Positions 43,682-51,183 of a stretch of DNA of 64,000 nt are shown piece by piece. The DNA lies in contig NZ_CP029145.1 of the NCBI RefSeq assembly GCF_003149515.1, forward strand, positions 2,294,001-2,358,000. The letters are read 5' to 3'. The stretch comes from Hymenobacter nivis. GTDB lineage: Bacteria; Bacteroidota; Bacteroidia; Cytophagales; Hymenobacteraceae. Under the pieces are notes generated by a model. That model did no database searches and was not told the DNA's origin. It saw nothing but the letters and a program-made list of their open reading frames with translations. A program made the translations under genes and the position numbers. Numbering within the stretch: the stretch's first letter is position 1; each line of letters begins with the position of its first letter.

Positions 43682-45649
43682 TTACTCAGCGGCGGCCGAA
43701 TCTTCCAACGCCTGCGCGTTGTCGGGGCCGGCCAGGGGCACTTCGAGGGCCTCTTTGGCTGCCACCGAAGTTTCGTCGGCTACGGCGGGCTCGGTAGCGC
43801 GCTTGGTGTTGGCAGCGGCGAGCTTCTGCTCGCCGGCCTTGCGCTCGGCACCGGCCATCTGGTCGCGCAGGGCGCTCAGCGCGTCGAGGTCGCCAAGAGT
43901 CGACTTGTCGTCGGCTGGCTTCTTCAGGTCGCTCATTTTGCCTTCGCCCTGGGGCTCGCCCTTAGCGTTAGGCTTCTTCTTGAACTTGGCGTTGCGGCTG
44001 TCGTCCTCGGCGGCCGCGGCCTGGTTGTACACGGCGGTGTGCGAGAGCACAATGCGGCGGTCGTCCTTCGAGAACTCAGTCACGCGGAAGTCCAGGGCCT
44101 CGCCGTTCTCGGCGTTGCTACCGTCTTCTTTCACCAGACCTTTCGGGTAGGCGAAACCTTCGATGCCGTAGGGCAGCTCCAGCACAGCGCCCCGCTCCGA
44201 TTTCTCGGTGATGGTGGCGCGGTGCACCGAGCCGGGGGTGAACACCGTCTGGAACGTATCCCAGGGGTTTTCCTCCAACTGCTTGTGGCCCAGGGCTAAG
44301 CGACGGGCGCCCAGGTCCAGTTCCAACACCACTACGTCGAGGCGGTCGCCCACCTTCACGAATTCCGAAGGGTGCTTGATTTTCTTGGTCCACGACAGGT
44401 CCGACACGTGCACGAGGCCGTCCACGCCTTCCTCCAGCTCCACGAAGAGGCCGAAGTTAGTGAGGTTACGCACCAGGCCGTTGTGCTTGGTGCCGACGGC
44501 GTACTTGCCACCGAAATCGCCGCGGGTCCACGGATCTTCGGTCAGCTGCTTGATGCCGAGGCTCATCTTGCGGTCTTCGCGGTCGAGCGTCAAAATCTGC
44601 GCTTCCACCACGTCGCCCTGCTTGATGAAGTCCTGCGGGTTGCGCAGGTGCTGGCTCCAGCTCATTTCCGACACGTGGATGAGGCCTTCCACGCCGGGCA
44701 CCACTTCCATGAAGGCGCCGTAGTCGGCCACGTTCACGATGCGGCCCTTCACTTTCGAGCCGGGCAGCAAGTCGGCCGGCAGCGAATCCCACGGGTGAGG
44801 AGTCAACTGCTTCAAGCCCAGCGAAATACGCTTCTTGGCTTCGTCGAAGTCCAACACCACGATGTTCAGCTTCTGGTCCAACTGCAACACTTCGCTCGGG
44901 TGAGCGATGCGGCCCCACGAGATGTCGGTGATGTGCAGCAGGCCGTCGACGCCGCCCAGGTCAATGAACACGCCAAAGTTGGTCATGTTCTTGATGTTGC
45001 CTTCCAGAATCTGGCCTTTCTCCAGGTTGTTCAGAATGGCTTCGCGCTGCTTCTCAAGGTCTTTCTCGATGAGCACCTTGTGCGAAACTACCACGTTGTC
45101 GAACGCGGAGTTGATTTTCACCACCTTCACTTCCATGCGGCGGCCGACGTAGATGTCGAAGTCGCGGATGGGCTTCACGTCAATTTGCGAGCCGGGCAGG
45201 AACGCTTCCACGCCGTCCAGCTCCATGATGAGGCCGCCTTTAGTGCGGCGCTTCACCACGCCTTCGAGGATGGTATCCAGCTCGAGGGCATCGTAAATAG
45301 CCTTCCAGGCCTGCTTGATTTTGGCTTTTTTGCGGCTCAGGATGAGCTGACCGTTCACGTCTTCCTGGTCTTCGATGAAGACTTCCACCTCGTCGCCGAT
45401 TTTCAGGTCGGGCAGGTCGCGGAATTCGGTGAGCGACACGAGGCCGTCCGACTTAAAGCCGATGTTCAGGATCACGTCGCGGTCGGTAATGCCCACCACG
45501 GTGCCCTTCACTACTTCTTCTTCCTGGACGGTCGTCAGCGTATCGCCGTACATTTTCTCCATCTCGGCGCGCTGGTCTGCCGAGTAGTTGCCGCCGAAGC
45601 CCGTGGCTCCAACGTTGTCCCAATCGAAATCGTCGATTACTTCTGCCAT
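43682..45649 (-). CDS. rpsA: 30S ribosomal protein S1
   Basis: 655 residues with six S1 RNA-binding domains (about residues 45-510). Several carry the repeat hallmark: GKVKGRIVNVADYGAFMEVV-type, NMTNFGVFIDLGGVDGLLHI, and NLTNFGLFVELEEGVDGLVH followed by VSDLSWTKKIKHPSE. The last ~110 residues are an Ala/Lys/Glu-rich tail (KSTLGDLDALSALRDQMAGA), typical of Bacteroidota S1. It binds mRNA on the small subunit and helps initiation in a phylum with weak Shine-Dalgarno use. The strongly biased codon use and the near absence of the GGGGCCC word common elsewhere fit high expression. Confidence 0.96.
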   Translation of the reverse strand: MAEVIDDFDWDNVGATGFGGNYSADQRAEMEKMYGDTLTTVQEEEVVKGTVVGITDRDVILNIGFKSDGLVSLTEFRDLPDLKIGDEVEVFIEDQEDVNGQLILSRKKAKIKQAWKAIYDALELDTILEGVVKRRTKGGLIMELDGVEAFLPGSQIDVKPIRDFDIYVGRRMEVKVVKINSAFDNVVVSHKVLIEKDLEKQREAILNNLEKGQILEGNIKNMTNFGVFIDLGGVDGLLHITDISWGRIAHPSEVLQLDQKLNIVVLDFDEAKKRISLGLKQLTPHPWDSLPADLLPGSKVKGRIVNVADYGAFMEVVPGVEGLIHVSEMSWSQHLRNPQDFIKQGDVVEAQILTLDREDRKMSLGIKQLTEDPWTRGDFGGKYAVGTKHNGLVRNLTNFGLFVELEEGVDGLVHVSDLSWTKKIKHPSEFVKVGDRLDVVVLELDLGARRLALGHKQLEENPWDTFQTVFTPGSVHRATITEKSERGAVLELPYGIEGFAYPKGLVKEDGSNAENGEALDFRVTEFSKDDRRIVLSHTAVYNQAAAAEDDSRNAKFKKKPNAKGEPQGEGKMSDLKKPADDKSTLGDLDALSALRDQMAGAERKAGEQKLAAANTKRATEPAVADETSVAAKEALEVPLAGPDNAQALEDSAAAE

Positions 45650-45774
45650 ACTAAATGGTGTGGGCCCCTATGCTACACGCACCAGCCGGGGCCCGGGCCG
45701 TTACGCGTTGTGTTTGATGCACTTGCCGTGGCGATTACCGCCAGCACACAAGGCCCGCCACCCTGGCGGGGGCG

Positions 45775-45782
45775 CAAAGGTA
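45775..45782 (-). promoter_or_regulatory. -7 box (TACCTTTG) of rpsA
   Basis: An exact TAnnTTTG match on the minus strand, 126 bp upstream of the rpsA ATG, so the mRNA would have a long leader. The leader holds a GC-rich inverted word (GCCACCCTGGCGG, 45758-45770). Confidence 0.5.
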
Positions 45783-45833
45783 CGGGGTTTGGGGCGGTTT
45801 AGGAAATGGTAAAGTACATATTACCAGCAGTAA

Positions 45834-46152
45834 CTATTTGCGTGGCCAAATTCTTTCCGGTGTTTGACCTAACTGCCACTCTACGTATTCTTGGAGTGGA
45901 TTATCTATATCAACAATGTGTTCCGCCCGAAAAGGCACTTCGACTCCAAATCGCAAATCAGGTATTGTCTTCAAAATTTGAACACGCCGGCTGGTTATCG
46001 AGAATACCGATGTACGCGACTCCTATTATTTCACTCACGATTACCCACATTCGTTCACCTACCGTTTCAATCGACCCGTCCTCATTTTCACCCTCAATAT
46101 CAAAGATGAGCCTTACAGCTTGGCTCCGATACACGTTTTGGCGCTCTTCTAA
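45834..46152 (-). pseudogene. DUF2314-like protein, frameshifted remnant
   Basis: On the minus strand one frame reads LIFDIEGENEDGSIETVGER, then MWVIVSEIIGVAYIGILDNQ and PACSNFEDNT before TGA near 45966. A second frame continues IPDLRFGVEVPFRAEHIVDI, then DNPLQEYVEWQLGQTPERIW and PRK to TAG at 45834. Joined by one frameshift, they give the ERMWV ... GxLDNxP ... GxxVxFxxEHIxD pattern of DUF2314 proteins. The 5' side ends at an in-frame TAG (46153-46155), so the N-terminus is also lost. This stretch is more AT-rich than its neighbours and is next to an IS, suggesting acquired DNA. Confidence 0.65.
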
Positions 46153-46233
46153 CTATGGAATCCAAAACGATTCGGGATTTTTTGAATGGGCTAATTCACC
46201 CGAGCGCAATTCTCAGAAGTCAGTTTTGATTAT

Positions 46234-47168
46234 GAAGCTGTTTAGGAAGTGGGTGGTCGGGTAATTTTACGCAGTAGCAGCACGACAAAGGCGAGCCAGT
46301 GGAAGGCCAGCCAATTTTCCAGGCAGGTTTCGTAGCGCACCAGCAGGGTCTTGAAGCCGTCGAGCCAGGCGTTCATTTGCTCGATGACCAGCCGGCGCCG
46401 GTAAAGTTCGGGGTCCAGCGGCGTGTCATCATCCGTTTGCCAGTCGGTCGAGCGCCGGTTGCGGGGAATGTTGGCTTCGATGTCGCGCCGGGCGCAGGCC
46501 TGACGCAAGCTAGTGACATCAAAGGCTTTGTCGGCATTCAGAAAGAGGCCTTCCAGGCGCAGGTGCGCTTGTTCGAGCAGCTCACAGAGTTCGGCGAAGA
46601 CGTGTTCGAGGGCAAACGTATCGTGGTGGTTGCCGGCTTGCGGCGTGGCCACGGCTAGGGGCTGGCCCGTGTTGTCGGCCAGAAACAGGGCGTTGGTGGT
46701 GCGGGCCGCCTTGCGGCCTTGATAGCCGACAGCCGCCCCGCCGTTTTTAGCCGGGGTGTGGCTGCCATCGAGTTGCACACTCGACAAGTCCAGCGCCGCG
46801 TGGTTCAAGCGCAAGACGCTCAACCAAAGCTGTTTCCAAGCACCTTGCTTGCGCCACTGGTTGAAATAATAGTAGACGCCCTGCCACGTCAGGGGGTGGG
46901 TTGGCAGCAATTCTCGCACGGGCAGCCAGCGCCACTGACAACCCGTTTTGAGCTTGTAGAGAATGGCGCCGACGACTTCCACCGGCTGGGCCGCCCGCCG
47001 ACGGCCGTGGGCGCTAAAGGGCAAATGGGGGAGTATCCAGGCGGTAATGATATCTTTGGGCAGGACTTCCATGACGGAGGGAAAGGAGATGGGTCGCACC
47101 TCAAATTTCGCTCTGCCGTGGGAGTCTTTTCTGTTTTGAGCCCGCCTGACTACTTCCTAAACAGCTTC
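46234..47168 (-). mobile_element. IS5-family insertion sequence, 935 bp
   Basis: Terminal inverted repeats GAAGCTGTTTAGGAAGT (46234-46250) and its complement ACTTCCTAAACAGCTTC (47152-47168) are perfect over 17 bp. The element is flanked by TAT on both sides (46231-46233 and 47169-47171), a possible 3-bp target duplication. The transposase frame is intact, so the element may still be mobile. Confidence 0.85.
46242..47099 (-). CDS. IS5-family transposase
   Basis: 285 residues from ATG 47099 (a second ATG at 47072 is possible). The N-terminal DUF4096 region has VVGAILYKLKTGCQWRWLPV and TWQGVYYYFNQWRKQGAWKQ. The DDE core has Asp in SVQLDGSHTPAKNGGAAVGY, Asp in GLFLNADKAFDVTSLRQAC, and Glu in RRRLVIEQMNAWLDGFKTLL then VRYET. 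All three catalytic residues are present and the frame is unbroken. The C-terminus runs into the inverted repeat. Confidence 0.9.
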   Translation of the reverse strand: MRPISFPSVMEVLPKDIITAWILPHLPFSAHGRRRAAQPVEVVGAILYKLKTGCQWRWLPVRELLPTHPLTWQGVYYYFNQWRKQGAWKQLWLSVLRLNHAALDLSSVQLDGSHTPAKNGGAAVGYQGRKAARTTNALFLADNTGQPLAVATPQAGNHHDTFALEHVFAELCELLEQAHLRLEGLFLNADKAFDVTSLRQACARRDIEANIPRNRRSTDWQTDDDTPLDPELYRRRLVIEQMNAWLDGFKTLLVRYETCLENWLAFHWLAFVVLLLRKITRPPTS

Positions 47169-47273
47169 TATAGCTAATTTCCATATTTATAAATTTTAAA
47201 AATACGTTTGCGCCGAATTGCTTCTCTTAAGTCAATCAAATATTGTAATTACTTTGTACATGCATCCACTCCT

Positions 47274-47525
47274 ATGCATACCCGCCTTATCCGTGTAGGA
47301 AACTCCCAAGGAATCGTCCTGCCCAAGAAGCTACTGCAACAATACCACCTAACCAGGGCCGTGGACTTGCGCCCCACGCCCGAGGGCTTGCTCATCACGC
47401 CCGCCGCCAGCCCCGCCCGGCAGGGATGGGAAGAACAAATGCAAGCCACAATGGCCGCCGGGCCCGTACCGGAAGGCGAATTGCTGGAAGGTTTCGCGGA
47501 TGCCGCGTTTGAAGAAAGCGAGTGA
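47274..47525 (+). CDS. mazE: MazE-type antitoxin (AbrB/SpoVT fold)
   Basis: 83 residues. The N-terminal swapped-hairpin DNA-binding domain is MHTRLIRVGNSQGIVLPKKL then LQQYHLT, with the IGNS(Q)G-like and LPK motifs. The C-terminal ~35 acidic residues (QATMAAGPVPEGELLEGFAD then AAFEESE) are the toxin-wrapping tail. It should neutralise the ribonuclease encoded next and repress the operon. An upstream ACTTTG (47251-47256) after an AT-rich stretch is the likely promoter. Its stop overlaps the toxin's GTG start (GTGA), the usual coupling. Confidence 0.85.
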   Translation: MHTRLIRVGNSQGIVLPKKLLQQYHLTRAVDLRPTPEGLLITPAASPARQGWEEQMQATMAAGPVPEGELLEGFADAAFEESE

Positions 47526-47857
47526 CAGTGGTAGCCGCGCCCTAGCGCTTCGAGGTGTGGCTGGTGAACCTGGACCCGACGCAGGGCAGCGAAATCAATA
47601 AGACGCGGCCATGCGTGGTCGTCTCGCCCGACGAGTTGAACCGGCATTTGCGCACCGTCATCGTGGCGGCCCTGACCAGTGCCAGCCGCAACTATCCGTC
47701 GCGGGCGGCTTGCCAGTTTCAGGGCAAGAACGGGCAGGTGGCGCTCGACCATCTCCGGTCGGTTGATAAGGCGCGCCTGGTGCGCCGGCTGGGGCTTTTG
47801 CCCGTGGCTACAACCCAAGCGGTGTGCGAGCGATTGGGCGAAATGTTTGCGTATTAA
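47522..47857 (+). pseudogene. mazF: MazF-type endoribonuclease toxin with an early amber codon
   Basis: The frame starts at GTG 47522 (overlapping the mazE stop) or GTG 47528 and reads VVAAP, TAG (47543-47545), RFEVWLVNLDPTQGSEINKT, then RPCVVVSPDELNRHLRTVIV to the stop at 47855-47857. Normal MazF reads x-QRxEVWxVNLDP, so a CAG-to-TAG change is likely. The core is intact: Arg in NKTRPCVVVSP and Thr/Ser in IVAALTSASRNYPSR. A GTG at 47555 (MWLVNLDPTQ) could restart translation but would drop the first beta strand's residues. The toxin is thus probably absent or weakened, while the antitoxin is intact. A sequencing error is the alternative. Confidence 0.75.
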
Positions 47858-48019
47858 ATGACTGTTTTCTAGTGGCTTTGCAGGCTGGGTTTAACCATTG
47901 GTCCCTCGCTGTTGCGCGGGATGCAATCGCAAACGACCAAATCTTGGCGCGGGCGTGATGGCTTCCTGGACGCGAACTCCGTAAGCAGAACCGTTCAGTT
48001 TTACATTCAAAACTTCCTC

Positions 48020-48862
48020 ATGGAATTCATCAAAGCAGGCACTGACGCTACCGGCAAGCCGGTTGAACTTAATTACGTGGATTATGGCCAGGGCAACCCC
48101 GTGGTGCTGATTCACGGCTGGCCGCTCGATTTGCAGTCGTGGGAGTACCAGCTGGCCGAGCTGCCGCTGCACGGCGTGCGCGTGGTGGCCTACGACCGCC
48201 GCGGCTTCGGCAAAAGCAGCAAGCCCTGGGACGGCTACAACTACGACACGCTGGCCGACGACCTGAAGGCCGTGCTCGACCAGCTTGACTTGCAGAACGT
48301 GACGCTGGTGGGCTTCTCGATGGGCGGCGGCGAAGTGGCCCGCTACATGAGCCGCCACCACGGGGCCCGCGTGGACAAAGTGGTGTTCGTGAGCGCCGTG
48401 ACGCCGTACTTGCTGAAAACCGACGGCAATCCCGACGGCGTGGACAAGTCGGCGTTTGACGGCATGATTGAGGGCATTGGCAAGGACCGCCCGGGCTTCC
48501 TGGCTGAGTTTGTGAAGCCGTTTTTTGGCGTCAGCACCCTGAGCCACCCTGTGAGCCAGCCTACCCTGGACTGGAACGTGAGCATTGCCCTGCAAGGCAC
48601 GCCACGGGCCACCACCGAGTGCGTGAAAGCCTTCAGCGCCACCGACTTCCGCCAAGACTTACCTACTATCAAGGTGCCGACGCTATTCATTCACGGCGAT
48701 GCGGACAAAACGGTGCCCCTGGGGAACAGCGCCGAGCGCGCCGTGAAACTAGTGCCCGGCGCCAAGCTCCTCACCTACGGCAGCGAGCCCCACGGCCTCA
48801 TCGTAACGGCCAAGGACCGCTTGAACGCGGACCTGCTGGAGTTCATCGGCGCGGCGAGCTAA
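48020..48862 (+). CDS. Alpha/beta hydrolase (non-haem chloroperoxidase-like)
   Basis: 280 residues from ATG 48020. The alpha/beta-hydrolase features are GNPVVLIHGWPLDLQSWEYQ (oxyanion HGW), VVAYDRRGFGKSSKPWDGYN, the nucleophile elbow LVGFSMGGGEVARYMSRHHG (Ser about 101), acid Asp in FIHGDADKTVPLGNSAERA, and His in GSEPHGLIVTAKDRLN. The DRRGFGxS and GFSMGGGE motifs are characteristic of the cofactor-free bromo/chloroperoxidase-esterase group. In the cell it is more likely an esterase or perhydrolase. A 36-codon upstream extension has no family likeness. A terminator follows at 48887-48926. Confidence 0.9.
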   Translation: MEFIKAGTDATGKPVELNYVDYGQGNPVVLIHGWPLDLQSWEYQLAELPLHGVRVVAYDRRGFGKSSKPWDGYNYDTLADDLKAVLDQLDLQNVTLVGFSMGGGEVARYMSRHHGARVDKVVFVSAVTPYLLKTDGNPDGVDKSAFDGMIEGIGKDRPGFLAEFVKPFFGVSTLSHPVSQPTLDWNVSIALQGTPRATTECVKAFSATDFRQDLPTIKVPTLFIHGDADKTVPLGNSAERAVKLVPGAKLLTYGSEPHGLIVTAKDRLNADLLEFIGAAS

Positions 48863-48886
48863 GCAGCTTCCGCTTAATTAATCGCA

Positions 48887-48926
48887 CAAAAGCCCCGGCT
48901 CGGATTAATTTCCGGCCAGGGCTTTT
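48887..48926. terminator. Terminator after the alpha/beta hydrolase
   Basis: AAAAGCCCCGGC pairs imperfectly with GGCCAGGGCTTTTT, followed by GCTG. It serves the hydrolase and possibly, on the other strand, the DUF3298 gene. Confidence 0.65.
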
Positions 48927-48942
48927 TGCTGATGTGGGGGCC

Positions 48943-50154
48943 CTAGCTGGCCAGGTTGGGGTGGAGCAGCAGGGGCTGCAAATCGGTCATTGGTATGAAG
49001 ACACTGACCTCGCCCTGGGCGTAGGACGCAATTTCGTAGGGCCCATAGGTGAACACGGCGCCGCCGCTGGTGAGGTAGAAATTGGTGGTGACGGGGATTT
49101 TTTTGATCAGCAGGGGCCCTTCGAGCGGCTGGCCAGCGGGGATGCGCAGCGTGCGGCGCACGGCGGCTTCGAGCAGGGCGCCCAGCCGGGGCCGGGCGTC
49201 GGGCCGGAACACGGCGGCGAACGTGAGCGGCTGGCCGGTGCGCGTGTCGTAGCTGACGGTACGAGTGGCGTAGTTGCCGTGGGCCCCGCCGCTGAAATCA
49301 TAGGTGAAGTAGCCCAAGCTGAGCAGCGGCGCCTGGTTCCAGAGCACGTAGGTGGCGGCTTGCTGCTGGTAACGCAGGCCGTAACCGTAGGGCGCTGCCG
49401 TATCGGCGGGCGCGTCGGAGCGGCTGTCGGCGGCGGCTTCGCGGTAGTTGGCTTCGAACTGCTGGCGCTGCCGATCCCAGATTTGGATCAGCGGCAGCAC
49501 GGGGCGGCCGGGCAGGCTGTCGTCGTTCAACTGGCGCAGCACGTTGTCGGTAAGTGCCTTCGGGCAGTCGGTGGGCACCGCGGCCTGGAATTCGATTTGA
49601 CCCCAGGGCGATTTTTTCTTCCCTGGGAACGCCTCGATGGAGTCGGCGAAGGTTTGCACGAACAGCGCCAGGGCCCCGGCGGGGCGGGCTTCGCGCAGGC
49701 GCAGCGGCTGGCCCCGGTAGGTGCCCACCAGCGCGGCGCCCTGCCGGCGCAGGCGCCACAGGGGCCCCTGGTTGCTGCCGGGGGCCTGCTTCTCGGGGCT
49801 GATGTCTTCCAGCACGAGGCTATCGGGGGTGGCCGTACGGTGGCCGACGAGCTGGTACGGGTGGCCGTCGGCGCCGGCGTAGGTGGCAAAAACGCTTCGC
49901 ACGTCGGCATCTACCGGCTGGGCCGTGGTGAGCAGGTGCAGCGTGAGGCTGTCGGGGGCCCCGGGCAGCTGGCCGCGGTAGATTTGGTACGCCGCACCGG
50001 GCGAACCGCCGGCGCTGGCCAGCGGCGCGGCGGCCGGGGCCCCGGGGGCAGCCGGCGGGGTGGCCACGGCGGCCGGTTTGGAGTCGGAATGGCAGGCGGC
50101 CAGCAGCGTGCCGAGCGCCGCAGGGGCCAGAAGTAGCCGGCAGAATCTTTTCAT
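48943..50154 (-). CDS. DUF3298 (RsiV-like) lipoprotein
   Basis: 403 residues from ATG 50154: MKRFCRLLLAPAALGTLLAA then CHSD, with lipobox LLAAC. A Pro/Ala-rich linker (about 25-55) is followed by two beta domains. The C-terminal part has LSLGYFTYDFSGGAHGNYAT, then TRTVSYDTRTGQPLTFAAVF, the DUF3298/DUF4163 signature (the fold of RsiV, which binds lysozyme), and ends with FTYGPYEIASYAQGEVSVFI. It is probably anchored in the outer or inner membrane facing the periplasm. Ligand binding is an inference from the fold. A strong hairpin (50168-50207) lies directly before the start. Confidence 0.85.
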   Translation of the reverse strand: MKRFCRLLLAPAALGTLLAACHSDSKPAAVATPPAAPGAPAAAPLASAGGSPGAAYQIYRGQLPGAPDSLTLHLLTTAQPVDADVRSVFATYAGADGHPYQLVGHRTATPDSLVLEDISPEKQAPGSNQGPLWRLRRQGAALVGTYRGQPLRLREARPAGALALFVQTFADSIEAFPGKKKSPWGQIEFQAAVPTDCPKALTDNVLRQLNDDSLPGRPVLPLIQIWDRQRQQFEANYREAAADSRSDAPADTAAPYGYGLRYQQQAATYVLWNQAPLLSLGYFTYDFSGGAHGNYATRTVSYDTRTGQPLTFAAVFRPDARPRLGALLEAAVRRTLRIPAGQPLEGPLLIKKIPVTTNFYLTSGGAVFTYGPYEIASYAQGEVSVFIPMTDLQPLLLHPNLAS

Positions 50155-50167
50155 GGGCCAAAGAAAC

Positions 50168-50207
50168 GGCCGCCGGGCCCCCATTTTGCGATGGGGCCCG
50201 GCGGCCG
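50168..50207. repeat. GC hairpin in front of the DUF3298 gene
   Basis: GGCCGCCGGGCCCC pairs with GGGGCCCGGCGGCC around a short loop. It begins 14 bp upstream of the ATG on the minus strand, so if transcribed it could hide the ribosome site. It could instead end transcription from the right. Confidence 0.6.
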
Positions 50208-50253
50208 GTTGGTTTTAGGTAGCTATTGGCTCTAATATGAAGATGCCTTAGGG

Positions 50254-50365
50254 CGTCATGCTCATCTGGCGTCCGCGCAGTCGAAGCATCTCTCCCGCGG
50301 CAGTAATTCATGATTAGTCAGCGGGAGAGATGCTTCGACTGCGCGGGCGCCAGATGAATATGACG
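50254..50365. repeat. REP-like palindrome, subfamily 2 (copy E)
   Basis: The left arm is CGTCATGCTCATCTGGCGTC plus CGCGCAGTCGAAGCATCTCT; the right arm is complementary, with ATATGACG at the end. It has a longer arm than subfamily 1, with an ATCTGGCGTCCG insert. It lies between the DUF3298 and HNH genes. Confidence 0.88.
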
Positions 50366-50433
50366 GTCAATTTTGAATTTTCAGACTTCCCAGTTTTCAG
50401 ACGGCTTCAAACCCCAAGCTGGGGGCCCCAGCG

Positions 50434-50925
50434 TCAGTTCAGGTAGTCGTGCCAGGTTTGGTCGATGGTGCCGGCCGAAAGCTTGAGAAATCCCGTGAGG
50501 GTGGGCTTTTTGGGCTGCTGGCGGATAGTTAGGCCGGCCTCGGCGGGGGTGCGGTGGCCCTTGGCGTGGTTGCAGCGGGCGCACGCAGTAAGCAGGTTTG
50601 TCCAACTCGAATCGCCGCCGCGCGAGCGGGGGATTACGTGGTCCAGCGTCAGCGTTTTGGTCGAGCCGCAGTACTGGCACTCAAAATGGTCGCGCTTGAA
50701 GAGGTTGTGGCGGCTCAAGGCAATGCCTTTATAGGGCACACGCACGTAGCGTTGCAAACGAATGATGCTGGGCTTGGGGTAGGCCTGGGAGATGGTGCGC
50801 AGCGTTCCGTCGGCCTTGGCAATCATCTCGGCCTTGTCGAGGAAGAGCAGCACAAAAGCCTTCTGCACGCTACAAAGGGTGATGGCGGTATAGTCGCCAT
50901 TCAGCACTAATACTTTTTGATCCAT
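50434..50925 (-). CDS. HNH endonuclease
   Basis: 163 residues. An N-terminal region (MDQKVLVLNGDYTAITLCSV, then QKAFVLLFLDKAEMI) is followed by a classic HNH: FECQYCGSTKTLTLDHVIPR (CxxC and first His, about 80-99), SRGGDSSWTNLLTACARCNH (Asn and CxxC, about 100-119), then AKGHRTPAEAGL. This stand-alone type is widespread in Bacteroidota. It is usually annotated as a nuclease of unknown role, not tied to a phage or intron here. Four Cys suggest a structural zinc. Confidence 0.92.
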   Translation of the reverse strand: MDQKVLVLNGDYTAITLCSVQKAFVLLFLDKAEMIAKADGTLRTISQAYPKPSIIRLQRYVRVPYKGIALSRHNLFKRDHFECQYCGSTKTLTLDHVIPRSRGGDSSWTNLLTACARCNHAKGHRTPAEAGLTIRQQPKKPTLTGFLKLSAGTIDQTWHDYLN

Positions 50926-51069
50926 ACACGCTGGCGGGCTCCGATAACCCGCCGAAATCTAAGAGTTTCTGCGCGTATAAACAAGGCAGCCAGCGGGTAA
51001 GTTCAGGGCCCCCGGGCCCATATTAAAGCCGTTCTCCGATGGGCATACGGGGCAGTCGGGCAGTAAGTA

Positions 51070-51157
51070 GCGCGAACTTTGTAGTTCGCGTCGCTGCCCG
51101 ACCGCTGCCCGGTTATCGGCAGGACGAAGCGAGAGCCGCGAACTACAAAGTTCGCGC
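51070..51157. repeat. Paired palindromes GCGAACTTTGTAGTTCGCG
   Basis: GCGCGAACTTTGTAGTTCGCG at about 51070-51090 and its complement CGCGAACTACAAAGTTCGCGC at about 51137-51157 are each self-complementary (GCGAACT / AGTTCGC) and stand in inverted order. They lie within the gap between the HNH and NlpC/P60 genes (50926-51183), where no gene is seen. Confidence 0.75.
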
Positions 51158-51183
51158 TGCTGCACACCAGACCGGGGCCCGTT

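Noticed and set aside
46155..46229. 24-codon ORF MESKTIRDFLNGLIHPSAIL...
   Set aside because: It ends just before the IS5 copy and has natural-looking sequence, but it is short, overlaps the edge of the DUF2314 remnant and has no supporting context.
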